Position numbers and translations under genes: made by a program. The notes beneath the pieces were generated by a model. It did not search any database. It saw nothing but the letters and a program-made list of their open reading frames with translations, and was not told the DNA's origin. Shown piece after piece: positions 33,259 through 41,225 of a DNA stretch of 55,432 nt (position 1 is its first letter; each line of letters begins with the position of its first letter). This DNA is from Streptomyces sp. NRRL F-6131 (lineage in GTDB: Bacteria > Actinomycetota > Actinomycetes > Streptomycetales > Streptomycetaceae), in contig JOHN01000051.1 of assembly GCA_000719695.1 (NCBI GenBank), forward strand, positions 1-55,432, given 5' to 3'.

Positions 33259-34020
33259 TCAGGCGGGGCGGGGGATGCCCAGGGCGCGGACGAGCTGGTT
33301 CAGTTCCTCCTCGAACAGCTTGTCCGGGGCGGCCAGTTGGCTGCGCAGGTGGCCGTACACCTCCAGGGACACCAGGCCGTGCAGGTGGCCCCAGAGCCGC
33401 AGGGCCAGGGCGACGCCGGCCGGGGGGAGGTCGGGGAAGGCCGGGCGGATCTTGTCGAGCAGGCCGGGGTCGAAGTCGGGCCAGTCGAACCGGCTGTCCG
33501 CGTACTGGTGCCGGGCGTGCGGCCAGGCGGCGGCCGCGAGGGCGGCGAGGCCGGTGCAGGTGCGGCGGGCGGCGTCGGGGGCGGCGCCGCCGTCGGGGGC
33601 CCGGTAGCCGGGGACGGGGTCGCCGTAGACGAGCCGGAAGCCCTCGGGGTTGGCCAGGGCCCAGTTCCGGAAGGCGTGTGCCCAGGCGCCGATCCGGGCG
33701 GCGGGGTGGGCGTCGGTGGAGGAGGCCCAGGCGGCGTCCACGGCGTCGGCGAGCGCGGTGTACACGTCGTTGATGAGCGTGGTGACGAGCTCGTCGCGGG
33801 TGGCGAAGTAGCCGTAGATGGCGTTGGCCGTCATGCCCATCTCGCGGGCGATGGCGCGCAGGGTGATGGCGTCGGGGCCGCCGGTGGCCATCAGCCGCAG
33901 GGCGACGGCCTTGATCTCGGCCGTGGTCTCGGCCCTGAGCCGCTCGCGCCGGCCGGTGCTCGCCCGCCCCGCCGTGCCCGCCGTGCCTGCCGCGCCTGCC
34001 GTTCCGGTCGTTGCTGTCAC
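33259..34020 (-). CDS. TetR-family transcriptional regulator
   Basis: The protein has 253 residues from a GTG. A low-complexity Ala/Gly/Thr start precedes the TetR DNA-binding domain at about 27-75: EIKAVALRLMATGGPDAITL, then AIAREMGMTANAIYGYFATR as the recognition helix. The C-terminal part (WHGL.LHGLVSLEVYGHLR pattern) matches the TetR_C_13 (WHG) ligand domain. It is divergent from the NAD(P)-binding protein gene; the shared 162-bp gap carries the perfect 8-bp inverted repeat at 34091-34112, the probable operator. Confidence 0.92.
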   Translation of the reverse strand: MTATTGTAGAAGTAGTAGRASTGRRERLRAETTAEIKAVALRLMATGGPDAITLRAIAREMGMTANAIYGYFATRDELVTTLINDVYTALADAVDAAWASSTDAHPAARIGAWAHAFRNWALANPEGFRLVYGDPVPGYRAPDGGAAPDAARRTCTGLAALAAAAWPHARHQYADSRFDWPDFDPGLLDKIRPAFPDLPPAGVALALRLWGHLHGLVSLEVYGHLRSQLAAPDKLFEEELNQLVRALGIPRPA

Positions 34021-34090
34021 GCGGACACTCTACAGCGTCTCGATTGGTGGGTGCCGTAACGAAACTTCACGGCGTATAGTTTTGACACGG

Positions 34091-34112
34091 CGTCACCGAT
34101 TCTGCGGTGACG
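34091..34112. promoter_or_regulatory. Perfect inverted repeat in the TetR/reductase divergent gap
   Basis: CGTCACCG-ATTCTG-CGGTGACG lies 70 bases upstream of the NAD(P)-binding gene. A TTGACA (34082-34087) abuts it on the plus strand and an AT-rich CTATAC lies on the opposite strand near 34075. The size and position fit a TetR dimer site that could control both promoters. Confidence 0.55.
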
Positions 34113-34182
34113 TCCCTGTCCGCGCGCACCGTCGCGCCCGGTCACACAACAGCCACCCAGGCACGGGTACAAGGGGAGAACC

Positions 34183-34890
34183 ATGCACATCGGCGTCATC
34201 GGGGCCACCGGGACCATCGGCAGCAGGATCGTCGCCGAGGCCCTCCACCGGGGGCACCGCGTCACCGCCCTCAGCCGTGACGCGGCGAAGGCCGGCACCG
34301 GCGAGAGCCGGGAGAACGTCGACTGGGCGGACGTCGACGTCCTGGACGCGGAGAGCATCGCCGCCGTCCTGCCCGGCCTCGACGTCCTGATCAGCTGCTA
34401 CCAGCCCGGCAACGCCGCCCGGGACTTCGCGGACACCGTCGAACGCTCGATCGCCGACCCGACCGTCCACGTCACCGCCGCGCGGGCGCTGCTCGCCGCG
34501 CTCGACCGCCACCCCCGCACCCGGCTGATCGTGATCGGCGGCGCGGGCAGCCTCGAGGTCGCCCCCGGCGTGGCGCTGGCCGACGACGAGGAGCTCCTGC
34601 ACGCGACCCTCGACGGGCTGGGCCTGCCGCGCGCGTACGCGGCCTCGGTCCGCGGCGCCCGGGACGGCCTGAACGTGCTGCGCACGTCCAACCGCCGCTG
34701 GACGTACTTCAGCCCGGCCGAGTGGATCGGCCCCGGCGAGCGCACCGGCCGCTTCCGGATCGGAGGCGACCGGGCGGTCCGGGACGCCGAGGGACGCTCC
34801 CGGATCTCCGCCGAGGACGCCGCCGTCGCGATCGTGGACGAGGTCGAGCTGCCGCGCTTCGTCCAGCGCCGCTTCACGGCCGGCTACTGA
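34183..34890 (+). CDS. NAD(P)-binding (atypical SDR/NmrA-like) protein
   Basis: The protein has 235 residues; GGGGAG lies 4 bases before the ATG. The N-terminal Rossmann motif is IGVIGATGTIGSRIVAEAL (GxxGxxG, about residues 4-15), followed by HRVTALSRD for NADP-type discrimination. There is no YxxxK catalytic motif, which puts it among atypical SDRs of the NAD(P)H-binding/NmrA type. Such proteins act as reductases, epimerases or redox sensors. The adjacent divergent TetR regulator likely controls it. Confidence 0.87.
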   Translation: MHIGVIGATGTIGSRIVAEALHRGHRVTALSRDAAKAGTGESRENVDWADVDVLDAESIAAVLPGLDVLISCYQPGNAARDFADTVERSIADPTVHVTAARALLAALDRHPRTRLIVIGGAGSLEVAPGVALADDEELLHATLDGLGLPRAYAASVRGARDGLNVLRTSNRRWTYFSPAEWIGPGERTGRFRIGGDRAVRDAEGRSRISAEDAAVAIVDEVELPRFVQRRFTAGY

Positions 34891-34918
34891 CCACCGGCCG
34901 CCGGCCCCGGAAGGCCGC

Positions 34919-34954
34919 GCCCCCGCCGAGTGCTTCCACGGCACCGGCGGGGGC
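34919..34954. terminator. Bidirectional terminator
   Basis: The 10-bp GCCCCCGCCG/CGGCGGGGGC stem extends through GTGC/GCAC after a mismatch and closes a 7-base loop, between the convergent ends at 34890 and 34965. Confidence 0.75.
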
Positions 34955-34964
34955 CGGCCGCGGG

Positions 34965-36332
34965 TCAGAGCTTGCGGGCCGCGTGCACCTCGTTGAGGTG
35001 GATCAGGACGTCGTACGCCTGCCCGACGGCCAGGGTCGGCACGGGGTCGGTGACGAAGACCGAGCCGGCCTCGTACGTCGGGCGGGCGGTGTTCAGCCAG
35101 TCCCGGGCCGCGCGCGGGGCGGTGCGCAGGTCCACGTAGTAGTCCCGGTGACGGACCAGATCGAGGGTGTGCTCCGTCTTCTCGGGCGTGGCCGGCGGCA
35201 CCGTGACGCTCTTCCAGCCGCCGCCCAGGACCTCGTCGTTGGTCAGGAAGGAGCCGCGGTCGAAGGTGAAGCCGATCGCGACGTAGTCCCGGCCGAGGGC
35301 GTCCCGCAGGTGGGAGCCCTGGGGCTTCGGATAGAGGAAGGTGTCGGTGGCCAGGTAGCCGACGTGCCCGTTGTGCGCCGACAGCAGCACCTTGCCGCCG
35401 GTGCGCCGCTGCCACCACGTGACGTTCTCGGCCATGGCCCGGTCGCGCAGCTGCTCCGCGACGGCGACGGTGGCGCGGTCGGCGAGGTCGAAGGAGGCGA
35501 AGGCGAAGGTCTGGGCGATGTTGCGGGCGTGCTGGACCGCCCACTCGTGGCCCTCCTCGCCGGGGGTGCCGCTCGCGGTGACCAGGTCCAGCGCGGCCTG
35601 GGCCCTGGTGGCGTTCGTCCGGCGCTCGGCGACCGGCCTGCGCAGGTAGGAGAACACGTCGTCGAAGGGGCGCAGGCCGGCGTAGAGCCCGTCGAGCTCC
35701 GGCAGCGCCTCGGGTCGAACCCCACGGACGTAGGAGACCACCCGTTCGAAGATCCGGTCGCCGAGCCGCGGGGCTCCGAGATCGTCCCCCAGGAAGTGGA
35801 CCGGGCGCTGCGGGTGGCTCCGGTTGTACTCCCGCATCCAGGTGAGCAGGCTGACGAACTCCTCGCGCTCCCACGGGCTTCCGCCCAGCACCTCGGCGAC
35901 GATCCGCCGCGCGTCGCCCCGGCCGCCCTGGAGGAACTCGTCGATCAGCAGACCGCCGGACCAACTGGTCTCCAGGGCGAAGGTGGTGAAGCCCTGCTCC
36001 TCGACGAGGTGCCGGAAGAGCCGCTCCTTCATCGCGAAGAACTCGTGCGACCCGTGGGTCGCCTCGCCGAGCCCGACCACCGTGGCGTCGCCGATCATCC
36101 CGTCCAGCGCCCGCAGGTCGGCGGTGCGGCCGCCGGGTTCCGTCGTCCGCAGCGGCTGGGCCACCCGGTCCAGCGCGCGCACGACGGCTGCCTGCCGGGC
36201 GTCCTGCGGGACGACGAGCGCCGGCCCCGCCGGAGCGGCGACCGCCCCCACCGGGGCCAGCACGGCCGCCGCCGCCATCGCCGCCGTTGCCGCCAGCAGT
36301 CCCCGCCGACCGATCCACTCACTGCGTGCCAT
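34965..36332 (-). CDS. Secreted erythromycin esterase family protein
   Basis: The protein has 455 residues; GGAG precedes the ATG closely. A twin-arginine-type signal (IGRRGLLAATAAMAAAAVLA) covers about 1-35. The conserved family centre is VVGLGEATHGSHEFFAMKER (about residues 87-106), with the His/Glu pair of erythromycin esterase-like enzymes, and ALETSWSGGLLIDEFLQGG follows. LLSAHNGHVGY near residue 320 supplies another conserved His. EreA/B members open macrolide lactones, but many homologs, especially exported ones in actinomycetes, have unknown substrates. No macrolide cluster is nearby. Confidence 0.87.
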   Translation of the reverse strand: MARSEWIGRRGLLAATAAMAAAAVLAPVGAVAAPAGPALVVPQDARQAAVVRALDRVAQPLRTTEPGGRTADLRALDGMIGDATVVGLGEATHGSHEFFAMKERLFRHLVEEQGFTTFALETSWSGGLLIDEFLQGGRGDARRIVAEVLGGSPWEREEFVSLLTWMREYNRSHPQRPVHFLGDDLGAPRLGDRIFERVVSYVRGVRPEALPELDGLYAGLRPFDDVFSYLRRPVAERRTNATRAQAALDLVTASGTPGEEGHEWAVQHARNIAQTFAFASFDLADRATVAVAEQLRDRAMAENVTWWQRRTGGKVLLSAHNGHVGYLATDTFLYPKPQGSHLRDALGRDYVAIGFTFDRGSFLTNDEVLGGGWKSVTVPPATPEKTEHTLDLVRHRDYYVDLRTAPRAARDWLNTARPTYEAGSVFVTDPVPTLAVGQAYDVLIHLNEVHAARKL

Positions 36333-36520
36333 GTGCTCCGACCACTCCTCGACTCGAAAGGTTCTCGACGTTCGGTGAGTTGATCTTCGCGGCGGTGGCG
36401 GTGGCGGCGCACTGGGGGCGACCACCCTCTTGACCGGGGGATTTCCCCCTGCCGCGGACCCGGGCTGGCTGGTGGCGCCCCCGCGGCTCCCGGCTCCGGG
36501 TGACTCCCCGCGGCCGGCCC

Positions 36521-36784
36521 TCACATGCTCCGCAGGGCCCGCTCGCACTCCCGGCAGCGCTGCTCGGCCAACGCGGGCGGGTACCACGGCTCGCCCAGGC
36601 CCGGCCGGAAGTGGGCGTGCTCCATTCCCGCCGTGTCCCGCCCGCACAGGGTGCGCGGCAGCGGATCCTCCGGCACGTCGGGGTCCGCGCCGGCCGCGTG
36701 CACGCCCAGGACGGCGGGCTCCACCCCGTCCGGGCCGAGCAGCTGCCCGGGTTCCAGCTCGTACAGGACGACGATCGAGGCCAT
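36521..36784 (-). CDS. Small zinc-ribbon-like hypothetical protein
   Basis: The protein has 87 residues from ATG 36784 (MASIVVLYELEPGQLLG). A central LCGRDTAGMEHAHFRPGLGE and a terminal CRECERALRSM supply Cys and His residues that could hold a metal. Small proteins of this kind are common in streptomycetes and have no known function. Translation signals are weak; a longer form from farther upstream would be Arg/Pro-rich and unlikely. Confidence 0.6.
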   Translation of the reverse strand: MASIVVLYELEPGQLLGPDGVEPAVLGVHAAGADPDVPEDPLPRTLCGRDTAGMEHAHFRPGLGEPWYPPALAEQRCRECERALRSM

Positions 36785-36892
36785 GGCACGAGGATCCGTT
36801 ACCGGGAGGCCGCCGGACACCCCGGTGGGCTGTTCGTGGGCGGGCGGGGCGGTCGGCGTCGCGCGCCCACGCACGCGCCCGGACACGCCGAA

Positions 36893-36926
36893 CCCGACCG
36901 CCCGGCCGGTGCGGCCGGGAGTCGGG
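36893..36926 (-). terminator. Terminator of the DUF6131 gene
   Basis: A stem of about 14 bp with one bulge (CCCGGCC with GGCCGGG at the tip) lies 30 bases beyond the stop of the leftward gene at 36956. Confidence 0.6.
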
Positions 36927-36955
36927 TGTCCGCGGAATGAGGGGGAACGAGGGGG

Positions 36956-37111
36956 TCAGTAGTAGTGGCGACGTCCGCCGACGGCGTGCCCGAAGGCACC
37001 GGCGATCCACAGCACGAGGCCGATGAGGACGAGGACGATCCCGATGGTCCACAGGATCGAGATGCCTGTGACGAAGCCGATGATGAGCAGTATGACGCCG
37101 AGGACGATCAC
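36956..37111 (-). CDS. DUF6131-like small membrane protein
   Basis: The peptide has 51 residues from a GTG with GGGAGG 5-6 bases upstream. It is almost wholly hydrophobic: two membrane helices (VLGVILLIIGFVTGI and WTIGIVLVLIGLVLWIAGAF) and a short basic, aromatic tail GGRRHYY. This matches the small DUF6131 proteins of actinomycetes, whose role is unknown but which are often stress-induced. It lies next to the stress/development cluster that begins at 37272. Confidence 0.8.
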   Translation of the reverse strand: MIVLGVILLIIGFVTGISILWTIGIVLVLIGLVLWIAGAFGHAVGGRRHYY

Positions 37112-37271
37112 GGAAGCCTCCCGGTCGGTACGGGTGGGCGGGGCCGCGGGGGCCGGGTGACCTGCCCTTCTCCGGCCGCGCTCCGAGCCTGCGTCTACCA
37201 CCCGCCCGGCAGGGCAAACACGGTCCGCCCGAGGAAATGCGCAGCGTTGCCGCCCGCGGTGGGCGCCGTCG

Positions 37272-37571
37272 CTACGCGACCTGGCGGCCCGGCGCGGGGT
37301 ACTCCGCGAACAGGGCACGCCGCTCCTCCTCGGTCAGGCCGCCCCACACGCCGTAGGGCTCCCGGGTGGCGAGCGCGTACCGCCGGCACGGCACCCGGAC
37401 CGGGCAGCGGGCGCAGACCGACTTCGCGTGCTGCTCGCGCTCCTTCGCGGCGGCGCCGCGCTCGTTGGCGGGGTGGAAGAAGATGCTGCTGTCGACGGTG
37501 CGGCAGGCCCCCTCCAGCTGCCAGTTCCAGTGCTGCTCGATGGGCGCGGGGAGGCGGGATATGTTGGTCAC
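37272..37571 (-). CDS. WhiB-family iron-sulfur regulator (Wbl)
   Basis: The protein has 99 residues. Four conserved Cys for a 4Fe-4S cluster: one in LEGACRTVDSSIFF (about 23), then C-x2-C-x5-C in KSVCARCPVRVPCRRYAL (about 53, 56, 62). The GVWGG turn follows in EPYGVWGGLTEEER, with a basic or acidic C-terminal tail. Wbl proteins bind the principal sigma factor and control development, redox response or antibiotic resistance. It is not a clear match to WhiB, WhiD, WblA, WblC or WblE themselves. It heads a leftward regulatory cluster with SsgA-like, anti-sigma, STAS and sigma genes. Confidence 0.93.
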   Translation of the reverse strand: MTNISRLPAPIEQHWNWQLEGACRTVDSSIFFHPANERGAAAKEREQHAKSVCARCPVRVPCRRYALATREPYGVWGGLTEEERRALFAEYPAPGRQVA

Positions 37572-37621
37572 GGCGTGCCTTTCCTGGCGGATCGGGCGGT
37601 TTCGTCCGCTCGTCTAACCCC

Positions 37622-37656
37622 GATGGGCCCGTTCATGCCCCCGTTCATGCCCCCGA
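37622..37656. repeat. Short tandem repeat CCCGTTCATGCC upstream of the WhiB gene
   Basis: The 12-bp unit CCCGTTCATGCC occurs about twice, followed by the related CCCGAACTC. It lies between the WhiB-family and SsgA-like genes. It is only a small feature and may be chance. Confidence 0.4.
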
Positions 37657-37683
37657 ACTCGGCGGGCCGGGCGCACCGGCGGG

Positions 37684-38082
37684 TCAGGCGGACAGCAGCC
37701 GGTGGAGCCAGCTGTCCCAGTCGATGCGGTCGGACTCCGAGCCGACCGGCACCGAGCGGCCGGTGGCGGTGAGGAACCGGGCCAGTGGGCGGGCGGGGGC
37801 GTTCAGGAGCGCAACGCCGTCCGGGCCGCCCAGGGCGATGAAGACGTGCCGCCCGGTGCCGCTGGGCTCGATGTGGACGTCGCCCTCCCCCACCGGTCCG
37901 TGCAGTCCGGCGGCCAGCAGGTCGCGGGCCAGGACCCAGACCGCCGCCTCGCCGCAGCCGAAGTCCAGTCGGACGGCGTAGGGGTCGGCGGCCTCGTAGC
38001 GGCACTCGACCGCCAGGTCGCGCCCCTGGGCCTCTCCGGTGATCAGACGCATCGTCAGTTGTGCGGCCACTGCTTCCGGCAT
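37684..38082 (-). CDS. SsgA/SsgB-like sporulation and cell division regulator
   Basis: The protein has 132 residues from ATG 38082 (MPEAVAAQLTMRLI). The SsgA-like family pattern is clear: ECRYEAADPYAVRLDF, WVLARDLLAAGLHGPVGEGD, then a C-terminal ALLNAPARPLARFLTATGRS with VPVGSESDRIDWD. SALPs occur only in morphologically complex actinomycetes and localise FtsZ or peptidoglycan enzymes during sporulation. Neighbours are regulators of stress and development. Which SALP subgroup (SsgA to SsgG) it belongs to cannot be decided here. Confidence 0.92.
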   Translation of the reverse strand: MPEAVAAQLTMRLITGEAQGRDLAVECRYEAADPYAVRLDFGCGEAAVWVLARDLLAAGLHGPVGEGDVHIEPSGTGRHVFIALGGPDGVALLNAPARPLARFLTATGRSVPVGSESDRIDWDSWLHRLLSA

Positions 38083-38226
38083 CGGCCTCGCCCCCCGCCC
38101 CTCGTGGTGCCGAACGCTGTCGGACCGCGTGTGCCCCGAACGGCCGTGTCCATGCACCCCGGTGGAACGGGCGGACGGCGGTTCGGGGCGGGGCGTGAGC
38201 CGGGCGCGCGGGGCAGCCCGGCGGGA

Positions 38227-38709
38227 TCAGTCGCCGCGGAGCAGCCGCAGGGTGCCGACCTCGGCCCAGATCGTCTTCCCCTGGCTGTGCGGCTCGGCAC
38301 CCCAGCGGTCGGCGGTCCGCTGCACGATGAACAGGCCGTGGCCCCCGGGCAGGGCAGGGTCGTGCGGACGGCGCGGCTCGGGCAGCACGGGGCTGCGGTC
38401 GCTGACCTCGATCCGCAGGCGGGCGTCGGTGACGTCCAGCACCAGCTCCAGCGGGCCGTCGCCGTGCAGCATCGCGTTGGCGACGAGCTCCGCCACCAGC
38501 AGGACGACGTCGTCGGCGGCCCCGTCACCGCCGCCGGGCACGGGGGCGGACGGGAACCACTCGGCGAGCGCCCGGGTGGTGAAGGTCCTGGCGTGGGCGA
38601 CCGGCTTGGGGAGGGCTGCCAGGGTCAGCCGTCTGCGCTGACCGCCGACGGGTGCCTCGGGCCCGGCCCGGTGCGGGTCGCCGTCCAGGGTTCCCCGGCT
38701 CATCGTCAT
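38227..38709 (-). CDS. Anti-sigma-type ATP-binding protein (RsbW/HATPase_c_2)
   Basis: The protein has 160 residues. GHKL ATPase motifs: the N box VVLLVAELVANAMLHG (about residue 78-92), G1 VSDRSPVLP with an Asp before Ser-Pro rather than D-x-G-x-G, and G2 LPGGHGLFIVQRTADRWG. The closing KTIWAEV is typical of streptomycete regulatory ATPases. Such kinases bind a sigma factor or phosphorylate a STAS antagonist. It is downstream of the STAS gene (38981-39379) and the sigma gene (39495-40442), on the same strand, so a partner-switch module is inferred. Start ATG 38709 or 38703. Confidence 0.9.
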   Translation of the reverse strand: MTMSRGTLDGDPHRAGPEAPVGGQRRRLTLAALPKPVAHARTFTTRALAEWFPSAPVPGGGDGAADDVVLLVAELVANAMLHGDGPLELVLDVTDARLRIEVSDRSPVLPEPRRPHDPALPGGHGLFIVQRTADRWGAEPHSQGKTIWAEVGTLRLLRGD

Positions 38710-38836
38710 CTGAGGGCGCCCTTTCGGATCGACGGCGATCTGTCGCGGGGTCGGTTTCCCGGCGGCTCGGGAAGTATGCCCGCTGCGGGTGCGATCCAAG
38801 GACGCATCCGGGAACGAAGGTGAAGAACCGGCGGAG

Positions 38837-38903
38837 GCGGTGCTCCCGCCGCGGTCGGACGGGCCGTCGCCGGCCCGGGCCCGGGCGGCGGCGGGAGCAC
38901 CGC
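38837..38903 (-). terminator. Long hairpin between STAS and ATPase genes
   Basis: Perfect 16-bp arms (38837-38852 and 38888-38903) enclose a 35-base loop that itself can fold through CCGGCCCGGGCCCGGG. It lies about 80 bases past the STAS stop and may uncouple the ATPase gene's expression. Confidence 0.65.
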
Positions 38904-38980
38904 CGACCTGAGCACGGCCGGCCCGGGCGCCGCCGACGTGAGCACCGCCGGCCGCGCGGGCCCGGCCGCCGACCGGCGGC

Positions 38981-39379
38981 TCACCCGACCAGGGCCGAGT
39001 CGACCGAGTCATGGATCGTGAACACCGTCTTCGCGCCGGTCAGGTCGAGCACCCGCATCACGGTGGGCGGGACGGCGGCGAGCCGCAGCCCGACGCCGCC
39101 CCGCTCCGCCGCGAGACGGGTCCTGAGCAGCACGTTCAGCCCGGACGAGTCGCAGAAACCCACCCCGTGGAGGTCGATCACCAGCGCTCCGGGGCGCTGC
39201 GCGACCAGGGTGTCGAGCATGTCGGCGGCCGGCGCCAGGGTCTCGATGTCGAGATCGCCCGCGAGGCTGCAGACCACCGCGCCGGCGGGTCCTGGGCGGG
39301 TTTCCACCATCAGCCCCGGCCGGGACGGGTTCACCGCCGCCAGCGCGGTGTCTCCCGGGTCGTTGTCGGATGGCCTCAT
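38981..39379 (-). CDS. STAS-domain anti-sigma factor antagonist (RsbV/SpoIIAA-like)
   Basis: The protein has 132 residues from ATG 39379, chosen because GGAGGGG lies 6 bases upstream; an earlier in-frame ATG is weaker. The STAS pattern is complete: VCSLAGDLDIETLAPAADML, then ALVIDLHGVGFCDSSGLNVL with the phosphorylatable Ser in DSSGL (about residue 92). It should be dephosphorylated to bind and sequester an anti-sigma ATPase, freeing a sigma factor. It lies between the sigma gene and the ATPase gene. Confidence 0.92.
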   Translation of the reverse strand: MRPSDNDPGDTALAAVNPSRPGLMVETRPGPAGAVVCSLAGDLDIETLAPAADMLDTLVAQRPGALVIDLHGVGFCDSSGLNVLLRTRLAAERGGVGLRLAAVPPTVMRVLDLTGAKTVFTIHDSVDSALVG

Positions 39380-39452
39380 CGTCGTCCCCTCCATGTTCGT
39401 GCCTTCCGACCATACGGAGGTCGAGCCCGTCGGCCAAGTGACGGGTCGTGGC

Positions 39453-39473
39453 CCGGGGGCGCCGCGCCCCCGG
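39453..39473 (-). terminator. Terminator of the sigma factor gene
   Basis: A perfect 9-bp stem (CCGGGGGCG/CGCCCCCGG) with a 3-base loop lies 22 bases past the sigma stop codon, before the STAS gene. Confidence 0.65.
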
Positions 39474-39494
39474 TTCCCGTGCCGCACGGCACCC

Positions 39495-40442
39495 TCAGGC
39501 GTCCTCCAGACCCTCGCGCAGTTGCCGCAGCGTGCGGGCGAGGAGCCGGGAGACGTGCATCTGGGAGAGGCCGAGGCGGGCGCCGATCTGGGACTGCGTC
39601 ATGTCCTCGCAGAAGCGCATCGACAGGATCCGGCGCTCGCGCTCCGGCAGCGCGGCCACCAGGGGCTTCAGCGCGACGAGGTCCTCGACCAGTTCGAGGT
39701 CGTGGTCCTCGGTGCCGAGCTGGTCGGTGAGCGGGCCGGGGCCGTCGCCGTCCTCGGACCCGCCGACGTCCAGCGAACCGGCGGTGTGGCCGTTGGCGGC
39801 CGTCAGGCCCTCGATGACCTCCTCGGGGCTGAGCGAGAGGTGCTCGGCCAGCTCGGCCACCGTCGGGGCGCGGTCCAGGCGCTGTGCCAGGCGCTCCTGC
39901 GCCCGGGCGAGCGTGATCCGCAGCTCCTGGAGGCGGCGCGGCACGTGGACGGCCCAGGTGGTGTCGCGGAAGTGCCGCCGTATCTCGCCGAGCACGGTCG
40001 GCATGGCGAAGGTGGTGAACTCGACGCCGAGCTCGGGGTCGAAGCGGTCGATGGCCTTGATCAGGCCGACCGCACCGACCTGGAGGAGGTCCTCCTTGGG
40101 CTCGCTGTGCGCGTTGAAGCGGCGGATCGCGAACCGCACCAGGGAGAGGTTCATCTCCACCAGGGTGGCCCGGACGTACGAGTACTCCCGGGTCCCCTCC
40201 TCCAGCGTGGCCAGTCGGCGCAGCAGGGTGCGGGTGAGGTCGCGGGCGTCCGTGGGCGCGATCTCGCGCGGGTCCTCCACCTCCGCGAACTCGGGCGGCA
40301 GGAGGTCGCGCAGCCCGGTGGCGGGCGTGCTGCCGGGGACGCGGGAGGCGGAACCGGCCGCGGATGCCGCGGGCCCGGTCGCGCGGATGGGGTCCGCCGT
40401 CGGGGCAGCGGCGGAAACGAGCAGTTCACCGGTGGTGGCCAC
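39495..40442 (-). CDS. SigB/SigF/SigG-family RNA polymerase sigma factor
   Basis: The protein has 315 residues, with a low-complexity Ala/Pro N-terminal extension of about 60. Region 2: VRFAIRRFNAHSEPKEDLLQ, VGAVGLIKAIDRFDPELGVEF and TTFAMPTVLGEIRRHFRDTTW. Region 3: LRITLARAQERLAQRLDRAP. Region 4 helix-turn-helix: MTQSQIGARLGLSQMHVSRL near residue 290. This is a stress/sporulation group 3 sigma with a SigF/SigB-like FAMPTVLGEIRRHFRD. It precedes STAS and ATPase genes that could control it. A CGTGTCGACACG palindrome (40460-40471) lies 18 bases upstream of the start and may be a regulator site. Confidence 0.94.
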   Translation of the reverse strand: MATTGELLVSAAAPTADPIRATGPAASAAGSASRVPGSTPATGLRDLLPPEFAEVEDPREIAPTDARDLTRTLLRRLATLEEGTREYSYVRATLVEMNLSLVRFAIRRFNAHSEPKEDLLQVGAVGLIKAIDRFDPELGVEFTTFAMPTVLGEIRRHFRDTTWAVHVPRRLQELRITLARAQERLAQRLDRAPTVAELAEHLSLSPEEVIEGLTAANGHTAGSLDVGGSEDGDGPGPLTDQLGTEDHDLELVEDLVALKPLVAALPERERRILSMRFCEDMTQSQIGARLGLSQMHVSRLLARTLRQLREGLEDA

Positions 40443-40459
40443 CTTGGGAGTCCTTCCGT

Positions 40460-40471
40460 CGTGTCGACACG
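40460..40471. promoter_or_regulatory. Palindrome just upstream of the sigma factor gene
   Basis: CGTGTCGACACG is a perfect 12-bp palindrome within the 5' leader or promoter of the sigma gene. Operator function is inferred from position only. Confidence 0.3.
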
Positions 40472-40571
40472 GTCCTGGCCCGGTACCCCGGATCCGCGGA
40501 AGGATGCAGAATCCCCTTGTGGAGATTCGGTGAACCCCTGCATGACCTCGTGCCGGCCCGGGTGCGCCTCC

Positions 40572-41075
40572 TCACTCGATCCAGACCAGCAGACCGTGCC
40601 GCCGGGTGGCCACCGCCCCGAGGAAGTCGGTCAGGGCACGGTACTCGGCCGTCACCAGGTGGAGCGCCTCGTCGGAGGTCCACAGCCCGTTCGGGTAGAC
40701 CCGCGCCCCGGCGAGGTCGGCCGCGCCGATCCCCTCGACGAGCCGCCCGGGGTCGAGCTCCACGAGCGCCGCGGCGGCGAGGCGGACCCGGTCGGGCGCG
40801 ATCCGGCACGGCGGGCCGAAACCCCAGTCCTCGGCGCCGGGCAGCTCCTCCTCGCCGTGGACGACGTCGACCGGGAACTCCCGGCGGCGGAGCAGGAAGT
40901 CCAGCGCCTGCCAGGCCCGGCCGGTGTCGTGCATCCGCGCCCAGGCACCGCCGGCCCGGCCGCCGTGCCGGCCCTCGTCCACCTCCTCCGCGAACTCCCG
41001 GGCCCAGTCCGGCTCCCGCTCCGCCCGTTCCAACTCTCCGGCACTGAGCCGCAGGTACCTCCCGATCATGCTCAT
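40572..41075 (-). CDS. DUF1877 family protein
   Basis: The protein has 167 residues. It starts MSMIGRYLRLSAGELERAER, the common DUF1877 beginning, and continues with DTGRAWQALDFLL (the conserved L.KAW..L..LL helix region), GPPCRIAPDRVRLAAAALVE (region before substrate pocket in the family), and a C-terminal EYRALTDFLGAVATRRHGLL. The family is of unknown function and sporadic in bacteria. Transcribed leftward, apparently alone. Confidence 0.85.
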   Translation of the reverse strand: MSMIGRYLRLSAGELERAEREPDWAREFAEEVDEGRHGGRAGGAWARMHDTGRAWQALDFLLRRREFPVDVVHGEEELPGAEDWGFGPPCRIAPDRVRLAAAALVELDPGRLVEGIGAADLAGARVYPNGLWTSDEALHLVTAEYRALTDFLGAVATRRHGLLVWIE

Positions 41076-41173
41076 GGTCGCAGCCTAGGACGGACCACCG
41101 ACAGCGGCCGCCGCGCCGGGAGGCCCCGCACGAGGGCCCGCACGGACGCCCCGCAGGAGGGCCACGCACGAAG

Positions 41174-41202
41174 GCCCGCACGCGAGCCGGTCGCGTGCGG
41201 GC
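41174..41202 (-). terminator. Terminator of the DUF5995 gene
   Basis: A perfect 12-bp stem (GCCCGCACGCGA/TCGCGTGCGGGC) with a GCCGG loop lies 23 bases past the stop at 41226. Related GCCCGCACG repeats continue to its left (41115-41180). Confidence 0.8.
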
Positions 41203-41225
41203 GGGGGACGGTGGAGCGGGAGCCG

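Noticed and set aside
27122..36332. Antibiotic resistance island (aminoglycoside nucleotidyltransferase-like plus erythromycin esterase-like)
   Set aside because: The two genes are 7 kb apart, have normal GC and codon use, and no mobile-element or integron signs were seen; both families have many non-resistance members.
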